Position numbers and translations under genes: made by a program. DNA of 19,216 nt. Origin: Anaerolineae bacterium (GTDB lineage: Bacteria > Chloroflexota > Anaerolineae > JAAYZQ01). A model generated the notes under the pieces. It was not told the origin of the DNA. It did not search any database and saw only the letters and a program-made list of their open reading frames with translations. This document shows, piece by piece, positions 1 to 6,579 of the stretch. Location: the NCBI GenBank assembly GCA_016926595.1, contig JAFGOG010000040.1, positions 1 to 19,216 on the forward strand, read 5' to 3'. How positions within the stretch are numbered: position 1 is the stretch's first letter; the number at the start of each line of letters is the position of its first letter.

Positions 1-344
1 GCCGCGAGGTGTGACACCCCCAGCTCGAACAGCATCGGGTTTAGTACCTGGCGCCAGAAGGCGTCGTCGTCCTGGACCGTCGCCAGCTTTTGCCGGTGCT
101 TGTCCCTGATGGCCCGCCAATCCTTGCCGCCAAAGGTGGGGTCAAAGTAGCCGTAATTCACCTTCTGCCAGGCCGCCTCCAGGATGGCCGCCCGCTCGGC
201 GGCGGTCAGCCGGGTCGGGATCACGGCCGGCGGATGAGGCGTAGGTGTCGGGGTCGGGGCCGTGTCTCCGGCACAGCCGGCCAGGGCCAGGGTGCCGGCC
301 AGTGAAAGATAGAACAGCCACCGCGTGATGGTCGAAGCAGACAT
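1..344 (-). CDS. S41-family peptidase lipoprotein, N-terminal part (runs off the left edge)
   Basis: The frame opens with ATG at 344 and stays open to base 1, so only the first 114 residues are present. The N-terminus is a lipoprotein signal: a short basic stretch, a hydrophobic core and a lipobox-like LALAGC with Cys at about residue 24, then a TP-rich linker. After the linker comes AAWQKVNYGYFDPTFGGKDW and later LFELGVSHLA. This resembles the N-terminal helical region of S41 (C-terminal processing/tricorn-like) peptidases, where W..V...YYDP...G.DW and ELGDSH are typical. The catalytic domain would lie outside the window. An AG-rich stretch containing GAGGAG lies upstream of the ATG and can serve as ribosome binding site. 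The gene follows the GNAT gene ending at 439 after 94 bases, with no clear promoter, so it is probably the last seen member of that operon. The lipoprotein call is strong; the S41 call is good but rests on the N-terminal region alone. Confidence 0.72.
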   Translation of the reverse strand, partial: MSASTITRWLFYLSLAGTLALAGCAGDTAPTPTPTPHPPAVIPTRLTAAERAAILEAAWQKVNYGYFDPTFGGKDWRAIRDKHRQKLATVQDDDAFWRQVLNPMLFELGVSHLA

Positions 345-386
345 GGTCTATCCCTTTCTCCTCTCAACCGATGCCCAACGCTGAAT

Positions 387-452
387 CACTGAGACACTGA
401 TCGACACTGAGCGCACTGATCAGTGTCCTCACTGCCGGTCAGTGTTTCAGTG
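387..452. repeat. Cluster of eight CACTGA/TCAGTG-type hexamers
   Basis: CACTGA occurs at 387, 395, 405 and 414. It is followed by inverted or near copies at 421 (CAGTG), 430 (CACTG), 439 (TCAGTG) and 447 (TCAGTG). The block includes the perfect 12-bp palindrome CACTGATCAGTG at 414-425. It spans the stop codon of the GNAT gene (439-441) and the gap before the S41 lipoprotein gene. It can fold into several alternative hairpins, but no T-run follows on the minus strand, so I do not call it a terminator. Confidence 0.6.
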
Positions 453-1578
453 GGTTACCTGGTTCGCTCCAGTGGACCAGGATGCTATCCCACTCGGCGT
501 CGGTCAGGATGGCGAACTCGGGCTGCCGTTTCGTCCATTCGAGGTGCGGCCAGCCACGCTCCAGTGCCGCCAGCAGGTACTCGGCCGCCTTCGCCCTGTG
601 GCCCAGGTGCGCCCAGGCCGAGGCCACCAGGTGGTAGTGATAATCCGCGTTCTCGGCACGCCGGGCGAATACCTGCTCGTAATAGTGCACCGTCTTGGCG
701 TATTCCCCGCGCCGGTAGTAATAATACCCCACCTCGGCCAGGTGCTCGATCGGGTCGTAGATGTAGTAGTAGTAGGCGTACTCACGGTGGCGCTCGAACC
801 CCACCTTCTCCGCCGTCTTCCACGAGGCGACGTTGTCGGCGTTGCAGTGCCACCCCACCGTCCGAAACCCCTGGCTCAGGCACTGCTCAACGGTGGCGGC
901 CACGACGGCCGCACCCACGCCTTGGCGCCGGTGCTCTCGAGCGGTAAAGACGCCGACGTCGATCCGATCGCCGGCCACGCAGTCGCAGGTGCACACGGCC
1001 ACGGCCTCGCGCCCGCACAACGCCACAAAGCTTACGCCCCGGGACAGGAAATTCTCTTCCGTGCCCCAATACTCTTCGATTTCCAGTGCTTCGCGCACCG
1101 AGTCGGGGAGCAGGACCTCATCGCCATGCAGCACGTATCGATCGATGCGGCGCACGCTGTACCCCTCGGGCAGGGCGCGGCGCCAGTCGAGCCGGACGGC
1201 ACGACACAGGTAGTGGTAGCGCCCGTTTTTGGTCATCTCGTAGCCCGGGATCAACTCGGGCAGCCTGGCTTCCCAGGCTTCGGGGTGGACGGCCAGCGAC
1301 AGCGATTCGTCACCGTTGACGTACACCTTCCCGGTAAAGATCTGGTCGGCGAAAAAGCGGCGCAGCGCCTCGTTGGTCGCCGGGTTGTCATGCACCCCGG
1401 CCAGCAGGTACCCTTCGACGGTCAGCGCCAGGGCCGTGCGCGGCTGGGCCACGTCGTCGACAAAGATCCGGCCCGGGTTGTTGCCCTCGATGGCGGCATC
1501 AAGGGACAGGCTGTAGTCGAACCCCTCGAACAGGGGCCGCATGCGCGCAAAATCGTGAGCTTGCAGTTCTTGAAACAA
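439..1578 (-). CDS. GNAT-family N-acetyltransferase with C-terminal TPR-like region (paralog 1)
   Basis: Predicted 379-aa protein. A GNAT fold fills the middle: VGVFTAREHRRQGVGAAVV carries the R/Q-x-x-G-x-G/A acetyl-CoA pyrophosphate loop, followed by NADNVASWKTAEKVGF, the usual N..S....E..GF end of the fold. Such enzymes acetylate an amine using acetyl-CoA; the substrate is unknown. The C-terminal ~100 residues are helical and TPR-like (YYEQVFARRAENADYHYHLV...), with unusual tyrosine runs (AYYYYIY, GYYYYRR). I chose the TTG at 1578. An upstream GTG at 1584 abuts the GGAGG (1588-1584) with no spacing, whereas TTG has five bases. From TTG the N-terminus (MFQELQAHDFARMRPLF) also lines up without gaps with paralog 2 (MLHELDRRQFQTVIALF). 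It lies 17 bases after the methyltransferase-like gene, in the same operon. The N-terminal ~150 residues resemble those of paralog 2 and may be a decayed second GNAT-like domain. Confidence 0.85.
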   Translation of the reverse strand: MFQELQAHDFARMRPLFEGFDYSLSLDAAIEGNNPGRIFVDDVAQPRTALALTVEGYLLAGVHDNPATNEALRRFFADQIFTGKVYVNGDESLSLAVHPEAWEARLPELIPGYEMTKNGRYHYLCRAVRLDWRRALPEGYSVRRIDRYVLHGDEVLLPDSVREALEIEEYWGTEENFLSRGVSFVALCGREAVAVCTCDCVAGDRIDVGVFTAREHRRQGVGAAVVAATVEQCLSQGFRTVGWHCNADNVASWKTAEKVGFERHREYAYYYYIYDPIEHLAEVGYYYYRRGEYAKTVHYYEQVFARRAENADYHYHLVASAWAHLGHRAKAAEYLLAALERGWPHLEWTKRQPEFAILTDAEWDSILVHWSEPGNPLKH

Positions 1579-1595
1579 TTGCACCTCCGTGTGAT

Positions 1596-2309
1596 TTACC
1601 AGATATAGGGTATCAGGCGATAACGTACGCGCCGGGTATACTCTGTGTAGCCCTGGAGCTCGTCCTGGAGTGTCCTGTCCTCCAGCGCGGTGCGGATCCC
1701 CAGCAGCAGGGCAAACAGTCCGCTGGGGATGAGGGTCCAGAGTGAGCCAAGCGCCAGGGCCGAGGCGAGGCTAAAGACGATCTGCCCCAGGTAGCCGGGA
1801 TGGCGGATGGCCCGGTATGGCCCGTCGCAGATGACCGTATGCCCGCGTTCTTTTTGGATGCGCACAAAGCGCCCGTAGAACCGGTTCACGGCCGTGGCCC
1901 AGATGCTGAGCAGGTTGCCCGCCGCCGCCACGCCCAGCGCTGCCCACGGAAACCCGGCCGGGATCGATCGCGACCAGCCGAGCCGTTCATCCAGGCCGGC
2001 CACGACCAGGATCGCCAGGGGATAGAACACGCTGCCGACGGCGGTCAGGCGCTTGTCCCATTCCTTGACCCCCTCTTTGATCTGGGTTCGTTCCGCGACA
2101 AGCTCCGGATCGAGCGGCACGGCCAGCACGGCGATGACGGTCACGGCGGCGTACATGGCCATGTAGGCCCAGCCCATCACCCAGTCCAGGCGGCCGGCCG
2201 CCAGGAAGAGGATCGCCGCCAGGACGAGCACAAAGGCCAGCAGCCGCGCCAGGAGGCGCGGCATGCTCGCTTCACGCGGTGGCTCTGATCCCTCTACACA
2301 GCTACTCAA
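1596..2309 (-). CDS. Isoprenylcysteine carboxyl methyltransferase-like (ICMT/PEMT family) membrane protein
   Basis: A 237-aa integral membrane protein with about five hydrophobic segments, starting with LLARLLAFVLVLAAILFLAA. The C-terminal half holds the family signature GPYRAIRHPGYLGQIVF, plus a later E near ALEDRTLQDEL and the ending YTEYTRRVRYRLIPYIW. Together these form the S-adenosylmethionine-binding end of ICMT and phospholipid N-methyltransferase-like proteins. Bacterial members mostly lack a known substrate, so methyl transfer to a lipid or small molecule is only inferred. The TTG at 2309 is chosen because AAGGAG lies five bases upstream; the internal ATG at 2264 (MPRLLARLL) is a possible alternative but has no visible ribosome binding site. 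It sits 15 bases after GNAT paralog 2 and 17 before paralog 1, so the three are clearly co-transcribed. Family confidence is high, function low. Confidence 0.85.
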   Translation of the reverse strand: MSSCVEGSEPPREASMPRLLARLLAFVLVLAAILFLAAGRLDWVMGWAYMAMYAAVTVIAVLAVPLDPELVAERTQIKEGVKEWDKRLTAVGSVFYPLAILVVAGLDERLGWSRSIPAGFPWAALGVAAAGNLLSIWATAVNRFYGRFVRIQKERGHTVICDGPYRAIRHPGYLGQIVFSLASALALGSLWTLIPSGLFALLLGIRTALEDRTLQDELQGYTEYTRRVRYRLIPYIW

Positions 2310-2324
2310 TGCGTCTCCTTCCTC

Positions 2325-3386
2325 CTACGGTGGCCAGGCTTCCATCCCTGCCTGGCGCAGATGGTCCAGTGCCCGCTCTTCCTCTCCGGCCCTCGACCAC
2401 GCCACAGCCGCGTTGTAGTGGTCTTCCGCCGTCCCTTCCTGTACGGTCAACGCCCGCTCGTACGCCTCGGCCGCCTGTCGATATCTCCCCGCCGGCACGT
2501 AAAAGTAGGTCGCCAGGTTCCGGTAAAAGTCGTAGGGCTCGAACGGAATGTCCACGGTAAAGAGGTCGCCCGCGTAGCGGAACCCCAGCCCTTCGGCCAG
2601 CCGGCGCGATGCCTGATTCCCATCGTCACAGATCCAGAACGGTTGATAGCCCTCTTTCAAGCCGTGCTCGATCACTGCTGCACCGACTCTTGTGCCCAGG
2701 CCCTTTCCCCGATGGTCCGGGCGGGTCCAGATGTCGAGGGTGTGTGCATCGTGGCCGAATGCCTGCACGTAGCACCAACTGACCACCTCGCCTCCGTGCA
2801 TCGCGCAGTACCCGATCCCCGCGTCATAGAAGGCTTCGAGTGCTCCCCAGTAGAAGGCAATTTCTGCAGTAAGATGTTGGTCTGGGTCCAGGCCGCCCGG
2901 CTGCGCCAGCACGTCACGATCGATCCTTCTGAGCACCAATCCCTCCGACATGCTTGCAGGTGCGTTGTGACGCTGCCGAAATACTGCTTCGTCGAAGACA
3001 AAGGTGTTGACCGGCGTTCTCAGGGCCAATTGCCCGGCAAAGAGCTGCTCCAGTCTTGGCGGGGTGCTATCGGGGAACGAGAAGAGCGACAGGAACTCCA
3101 GGCCCATCTCTTGGGCCTGGGGGATGATCTCTTCCAGGATCAGGCCCTGGAACGCAGCGAGAAAGGCCGCATCGCTTTGCTCGCCTGTCAGGCCCGGGCG
3201 AGACGCGAGGTAGGCCGACTCGCTGTCTGTCCAGACAAAGGCGTGCGCCGGACGCAGTGCGTCGTCGGCGAACACCCGCCCGCTTCGCCGGCCTTCCAGG
3301 ACCGCATACAACATGGGATCGGCCAGGTATTCGTCGAATAGTGCGATCACCGTCTGGAACTGGCGCCTGTCCAGCTCGTGCAACAT
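2325..3386 (-). CDS. GNAT-family N-acetyltransferase with C-terminal TPR-like region (paralog 2)
   Basis: A 353-aa paralog of the protein at 439-1578, with the same order of parts. The N-terminal region of ~150 residues holds EGRRSGRVFADDALRPAHAF (compare EGNNPGRIFVDDVAQPRTAL in paralog 1). The GNAT core DIWTRPDHRGKGLGTRVGAA has the acetyl-CoA loop RGKGLG, followed by GNQASRRLAEGLGF. A C-terminal TPR-like pair follows (YRQAAEAYERALTVQEG, DHYNAAVAWSRAGEEERALDHLRQA). The start is ATG at 3386, with GGAG seven bases upstream. Earlier in-frame starts lie upstream of or across the promoter at 3420-3448 and are rejected. This is the first gene of the operon; the TATACT box leaves a leader of about 27 bases. 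Retained tandem paralogs around one methyltransferase-like gene suggest related acceptor substrates or a heteromer, which is inference. Confidence 0.86.
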   Translation of the reverse strand: MLHELDRRQFQTVIALFDEYLADPMLYAVLEGRRSGRVFADDALRPAHAFVWTDSESAYLASRPGLTGEQSDAAFLAAFQGLILEEIIPQAQEMGLEFLSLFSFPDSTPPRLEQLFAGQLALRTPVNTFVFDEAVFRQRHNAPASMSEGLVLRRIDRDVLAQPGGLDPDQHLTAEIAFYWGALEAFYDAGIGYCAMHGGEVVSWCYVQAFGHDAHTLDIWTRPDHRGKGLGTRVGAAVIEHGLKEGYQPFWICDDGNQASRRLAEGLGFRYAGDLFTVDIPFEPYDFYRNLATYFYVPAGRYRQAAEAYERALTVQEGTAEDHYNAAVAWSRAGEEERALDHLRQAGMEAWPP

Positions 3387-3419
3387 GGCTTTCTCCTCGA
3401 CATAGGATGTCCCGAGGGT

Positions 3420-3448
3420 AGTATATCCGCAAGCAAGTGCTTTGTCAT
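3420..3448 (-). promoter_or_regulatory. Sigma70-type promoter of the GNAT/methyltransferase operon
   Basis: On the minus strand ATGACA (3448-3443) and TATACT (3425-3420) are separated by 17 bases, each one mismatch from consensus. Transcription would start near 3413, about 27 bases before the ATG at 3386. The -35 box lies in the nearer of two ATGACAAA copies spaced 23 bases apart; the farther copy is part of the 20-bp element at 3457-3476. Confidence 0.6.
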
Positions 3449-3456
3449 CGCCCACC

Positions 3457-3476
3457 TGGCGGATTTGTCATTCCCC
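3457..3476 (-). promoter_or_regulatory. 20-bp element shared with the promoter at 14794-14813 (candidate operator)
   Basis: The plus strand reads TGGCGGATTTGTCATTCCCC. The site at 14794-14813 reads TGGGGGATTTGTCATCCCCC, 18 of 20 identical. Here it lies just upstream of the -35 box and 20 bases past the stop of the ABC permease gene. A related half (ATGACAAA) recurs 23 bases nearer the gene. It could be an operator, a dispersed repeat or an upstream promoter element. Confidence 0.45.
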
Positions 3477-3496
3477 ACCGGGCATATTCGACACGC

Positions 3497-4579
3497 TCAG
3501 CGATCCTCTCGCCGCACGCGCCAGATCACCAGGGCATATAGCCCGGCCGACACGGCTGCAACCACGCCCAGATTGGTCCACAACTGCGCGCCGGGCACCA
3601 CGGCCACCAGCGCCAGCCGGTATACCTCGGCCAGCGCCACCGACGGCACCCAGGGCAACAGCGCCCCCACCCAGGCAGGCAGATCGAGCGGCAGCAGGTT
3701 TGCCAGCATCGCCCCGGTGAGCAGCACGATGGCCAGCGCCAGCCAGCCGGTGATCTCTTGGGCATTCTCAAAAAAGCTGCCGAGCACCAACCCCACCGCC
3801 ACGCCGAACAGCCCGCAGCCCACGACAAAGAGCAGGGCGACGGCCCAATGCACGACGTGCGTCCAGTCAAAGACGAAAAGCACCGCGGCGGTCAGCAGGA
3901 CGTAAAAGAAGCTGGCCACCGCCTTGCCGGCCACCACCTGGCCGGCAGTGGCCGGCGAGACGAGCAGCGCGTCCAGGGTCCTCGTCTGTTTCTCTTCGAT
4001 CAACAACTGTGGCACCAGCGTCAGGCCCATGGCCAGCACGATGGTGATGCCGGTGATGGTCAGGATGCCGGCCGCCGCGGAATCGGGCCGCGGATACACC
4101 ACGTGGCCGGCCAGGTCGATCGCCACCACCCTGTCGAGCGCCTGCCCCAGCCTGCCCTCCGCTTCCCTCTGCAAGCGGTCTGCCTTGAAGCGGTTCGCCC
4201 AGGCCAGGTAGCCGTCCAGGGCGGGCAGGGTGCCGGCCGCCAGCTCCTCGTCCACGCCAGCCGGGATCACCAGGCCTACTTGCGGACCGGAGCCCAGGCC
4301 CGGGCTGCCGATCAGCGCTTCCAGCTCCTCGAATGAGCCCACGCGCCAGACGCTGACCTCGGGGTCGGCTTCGAGTGCGGCGAGCAGCGCCGAGTCCCCC
4401 CGGGCATAGACGGCGACCGGCCACGACGTCTGCACAAACATCCTCGGCAGCAGCCTGGGCGTCGACAGACCCACGAGCGACGCCAGGACCAGCCCGATGA
4501 CCAGCCGGCTGCGGAGCGCATCGCCAATGTCCTTGGCGGCGACGGTCCACACGATGTGCAGCGCTCTAGCGATCCGCAC
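3497..4579 (-). CDS. ABC-2 type transporter permease (NatB-like), second permease
   Basis: A 360-aa permease with the NatB/ABC-2 layout. It has one N-terminal membrane segment (about residues 20-45), a long external loop of ~130 residues, then five or six segments from about residue 170 (ILTITGITIVLAMGLTLVPQ onward). The cytosolic coupling motif LIEEKQTRTLDALLVSP matches LMVEEKRTRTLEALQVAP in the neighbouring permease. The two are clear paralogs, both beginning with V.AAKDI.DAL..R, and probably form a heterodimeric channel driven by the ATPase encoded at 5692-6432. The substrate is unknown; NatAB-type systems export ions, drugs or peptides. The start is GTG at 4579, inside the upstream permease gene (14-base overlap), with AGGTG as a weak ribosome binding site, implying translational coupling. 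The stop at 3497 is followed by the promoter of the next operon rather than an obvious terminator. Confidence 0.88.
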   Translation of the reverse strand: MRIARALHIVWTVAAKDIGDALRSRLVIGLVLASLVGLSTPRLLPRMFVQTSWPVAVYARGDSALLAALEADPEVSVWRVGSFEELEALIGSPGLGSGPQVGLVIPAGVDEELAAGTLPALDGYLAWANRFKADRLQREAEGRLGQALDRVVAIDLAGHVVYPRPDSAAAGILTITGITIVLAMGLTLVPQLLIEEKQTRTLDALLVSPATAGQVVAGKAVASFFYVLLTAAVLFVFDWTHVVHWAVALLFVVGCGLFGVAVGLVLGSFFENAQEITGWLALAIVLLTGAMLANLLPLDLPAWVGALLPWVPSVALAEVYRLALVAVVPGAQLWTNLGVVAAVSAGLYALVIWRVRREDR

Positions 4580-5651
4580 GGCGCACCTGCCAGACGATCA
4601 AGGCGTAGAGGAGGACGGCATATCCCAGCACGAGCGCCAGATTCTGCAACAACAGCGACGACGGCGCGCCGACCGACACGGCCAGGAGAAAGAGCGTTGC
4701 CAGCGCCCCCGTCGGGATCAGGCCCATCACGGTGCGTACGGCGGGCACCAGGTTGGGCTCGTGGACGAACCAGGCCGGGATGAGAAAGCCGATCATGACG
4801 ACCAGCATCCAGAGCATCATCTGCTGTGGACGGCTGAGCAGGCTGCCGACGAACAGCGACAGCAGGATGCAAAAGAGCGCGCTGCACGCCGCGGCCACCA
4901 GCGCCAGATCCCAGCGAATCACGTAGGCCCGGTTGAGCCAAAAGGCGAGCAGCGCCGCCAGGGCGACGTAGAAGAGGCCGGCCAGCATCTTGCCCAGCAC
5001 GAGTTGGCCGCCGCTCACCGGGGCCACCTGGAGCGCTTCGAGCGTCCGGGTGCGCTTTTCTTCGACCATCAGCAGCGGCACCAGCAGGACAGCCATGTAA
5101 AAGATGGCAAAGAGCAGGTGGGTGCCCGCTGCCGTCTCGGCTCCCAGGGTGTTGTAGGCAGGCTGGACGGTGTTCTCTCCGATCGCGACGCGCACCGGCT
5201 GCCCCAGCCATTCGCTCACCTGGCGGGTGTAGGTCGCTTCCAGCTCGGCCACGCGGGCGCGCTGGAACCAGTTGACGTAACCGTCCAGGACCACCGTGTC
5301 ACCGCCGGCGCCCGGGCCGCCAAAGCCGGCCGGCAGGACCAACCCCAGGTCGCGGTAGCCCAGGCTGCGCCGCAGCTCGGCCAGCGAGTCCACTGCGCGC
5401 GCCTCGACGCTCATTCCGTCCGACAGCTCGACGTCCGGGACGAGATCGCTGCCGCCCTGGTCATAGACCACCACTTCCAGCCAGTGGTCGAAGGGCCGCT
5501 GCGTGAGCATAAAGTCAAAAAAGACGATCAGCCCGAGCGCGGCCACGATGTTCACCACCGTGTTCCGGTTCTTGAGCGCATCGGCAATGTCCTTGGCGGC
5601 AATGACCAGGGTCACCCGGAGCGTATGCGCCAGTTTCATCCCGGCGTTCAT
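4566..5651 (-). CDS. ABC-2 type transporter permease (NatB-like), first permease
   Basis: A 361-aa protein with an N-terminal membrane segment (NIVAALGLIVFFDFML), an external loop of ~150 residues, and five to six C-terminal segments. The coupling motif VEEKRTRTLEALQVAP lies between the first two of these. The start is taken as ATG at 5651 (MNAGMKLAHTLRVTLVIAAKDI). It has AAGAAGTG a few bases upstream, and its first residues then align with the second permease. The longer frame to 5735 would overlap the ATPase gene and adds a non-conserved Arg-rich stretch, so it is rejected. The gene begins 40 bases after the ATPase stop. As part of an export complex it would sit in the cytoplasmic membrane, pairing with its paralog. 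Confidence 0.88.
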   Translation of the reverse strand: MNAGMKLAHTLRVTLVIAAKDIADALKNRNTVVNIVAALGLIVFFDFMLTQRPFDHWLEVVVYDQGGSDLVPDVELSDGMSVEARAVDSLAELRRSLGYRDLGLVLPAGFGGPGAGGDTVVLDGYVNWFQRARVAELEATYTRQVSEWLGQPVRVAIGENTVQPAYNTLGAETAAGTHLLFAIFYMAVLLVPLLMVEEKRTRTLEALQVAPVSGGQLVLGKMLAGLFYVALAALLAFWLNRAYVIRWDLALVAAACSALFCILLSLFVGSLLSRPQQMMLWMLVVMIGFLIPAWFVHEPNLVPAVRTVMGLIPTGALATLFLLAVSVGAPSSLLLQNLALVLGYAVLLYALIVWQVRRADR

Positions 5652-5691
5652 CGTATCACTTCTTTCCCGAGAAGGTGCTTGCCCCTCAATC

Positions 5692-6432
5692 CTACGACTC
5701 GTCGCCATGCAGCCACCTCCCCGTCCGCTCGACAAAGACGTCTTCCAATGTCACCCGCTCGCCCCGCCCATGTTCCGCCTTCAGGTTGGCCGGGGTATCG
5801 AGGGCGACGATCCGCCCCCGATCGAGGAAGGCGACCCGGTTGCATAGTTGATCGGCCTCTTCCATATAGTGGGTGGTCAAAAAGACCGTGATCCCCTCGC
5901 GGGCCAGGGCGCTGACCAGGGCGCGGATCTCGCGCGCCACGTGCGGGTCCAGCCCGCGGGTCGGCTCGTCCAGGAAGAGCACCTTGGGCTCGTGGAGCAG
6001 CGCGCGGGCCACCAGCAGGCGCTGCTTCATGCCGTTCGAATAGTTCTTGACGCGGTCCCCCGCCCGGTCCGAGAGGCCCACCTGGGCCAGCATGGCCTCG
6101 ACGCGGGCTTTTGGCGCGCGGTAGAGGCTGGCCCAGAAGCGCAGGTTGTCGCGGCCCGACAGGCGCTCGTACAGGTTGTGCACCTCGAACACCACGCCGA
6201 TCTGGGGCTTGAGCTCCTCCCGCTCCTCCACCACGTCGCAGCCCATCACCCGCGCCTGCCCGCCAGTGGGGCGCAACTGCCCGGTGAGGATACGCACCGT
6301 CGTCGTCTTGCCCGCGCCGTTGGGACCCAGAAAGCCGAAAATCTCACCCGCCTCGACCCCAAAGCTGATGCCGTCCAGGGCACGTACCCCGTCGAACACG
6401 CGGCTCAGCTCCTGTACCTCAATGGCCATCAT
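5692..6432 (-). CDS. ABC transporter ATP-binding protein (NatA-like)
   Basis: A 246-aa, intact nucleotide-binding subunit. Walker A is GPNGAGKT (residues 36-43), the signature YSNGMKQR (131-138, a common variant in NatA/CcmA-type exporters), Walker B VLFLDE (151-156), the D-loop GLD (160-162) and the switch His H188 in TTHYMEEAD. The usual Q-loop Gln position reads E83 (VVFEVHNLY), as often seen in this exporter subfamily. It should power the two ABC-2 permeases downstream. The start ATG at 6432 is followed directly by a second ATG; GGAG and a G-run lie just upstream. The gene is first in its operon, about 46 bases from the expected transcription start of the promoter at 6485-6513. Confidence 0.93.
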   Translation of the reverse strand: MMAIEVQELSRVFDGVRALDGISFGVEAGEIFGFLGPNGAGKTTTVRILTGQLRPTGGQARVMGCDVVEEREELKPQIGVVFEVHNLYERLSGRDNLRFWASLYRAPKARVEAMLAQVGLSDRAGDRVKNYSNGMKQRLLVARALLHEPKVLFLDEPTRGLDPHVAREIRALVSALAREGITVFLTTHYMEEADQLCNRVAFLDRGRIVALDTPANLKAEHGRGERVTLEDVFVERTGRWLHGDES

Positions 6433-6484
6433 CCGCCCCCCTTTCTCCGTCGGTCCCTTTCAGATCCCGTCCGGTCTTGGGCTC

Positions 6485-6513
6485 AGTATATCCGATGGAG
6501 AGGCGCGTTTCAA
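6485..6513 (-). promoter_or_regulatory. Sigma70-type promoter of the NatAB-like ABC operon
   Basis: TTGAAA (6513-6508) and TATACT (6490-6485) on the minus strand are 17 bases apart, one mismatch each from consensus. The predicted start near 6478 gives a leader of about 46 bases to the ATPase gene. A T-run and three 20-bp-phased repeats lie immediately upstream, suggesting that this promoter is the regulated one. Confidence 0.65.
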
Positions 6514-6523
6514 CAAAAAAGGG

Positions 6524-6572
6524 GCGAACGGCGCCTGGGACGTGCGAGCGGCGCCTGGCAGAGGCGAATGGC
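6524..6572 (-). repeat. Three direct repeats at exact 20-bp spacing upstream of the ABC promoter (candidate LytTR operator)
   Basis: On the minus strand the boxes are GCCATTCGC (6572-6564), GCCGCTCGC (6552-6544) and GCCGTTCGC (6532-6524), each starting exactly 20 bases after the last. The nearest ends 10 bases before the -35 box. LytTR proteins are known to bind pairs of ~9-bp direct repeats about two helical turns apart, often just upstream of -35. The two nearer repeats extend to CCAGGCGCCG(C/T)TCGC and could instead help form a terminator with the T6 run at 6515-6520. Confidence 0.5.
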
Positions 6573-6579
6573 TCTCTCT

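Noticed and set aside
442..1608. 388-aa plus-strand open frame opposite the GNAT gene
   Set aside because: It mirrors the codons of a well-supported minus-strand gene, has no recognisable domain, and is the usual high-GC antisense shadow.
4497..5891. 464-aa plus-strand open frame over the permeases
   Set aside because: No membrane segments or motifs; the opposite strand encodes clear ABC-2 permeases.
6515..6572. Intrinsic terminator after the LytTR-fusion gene
   Set aside because: GGCGCC-rich repeats plus a T6 run could form one, but the stems adjoining the T-run are only about 4 bp. I kept the direct-repeat operator reading as primary and noted this alternative.
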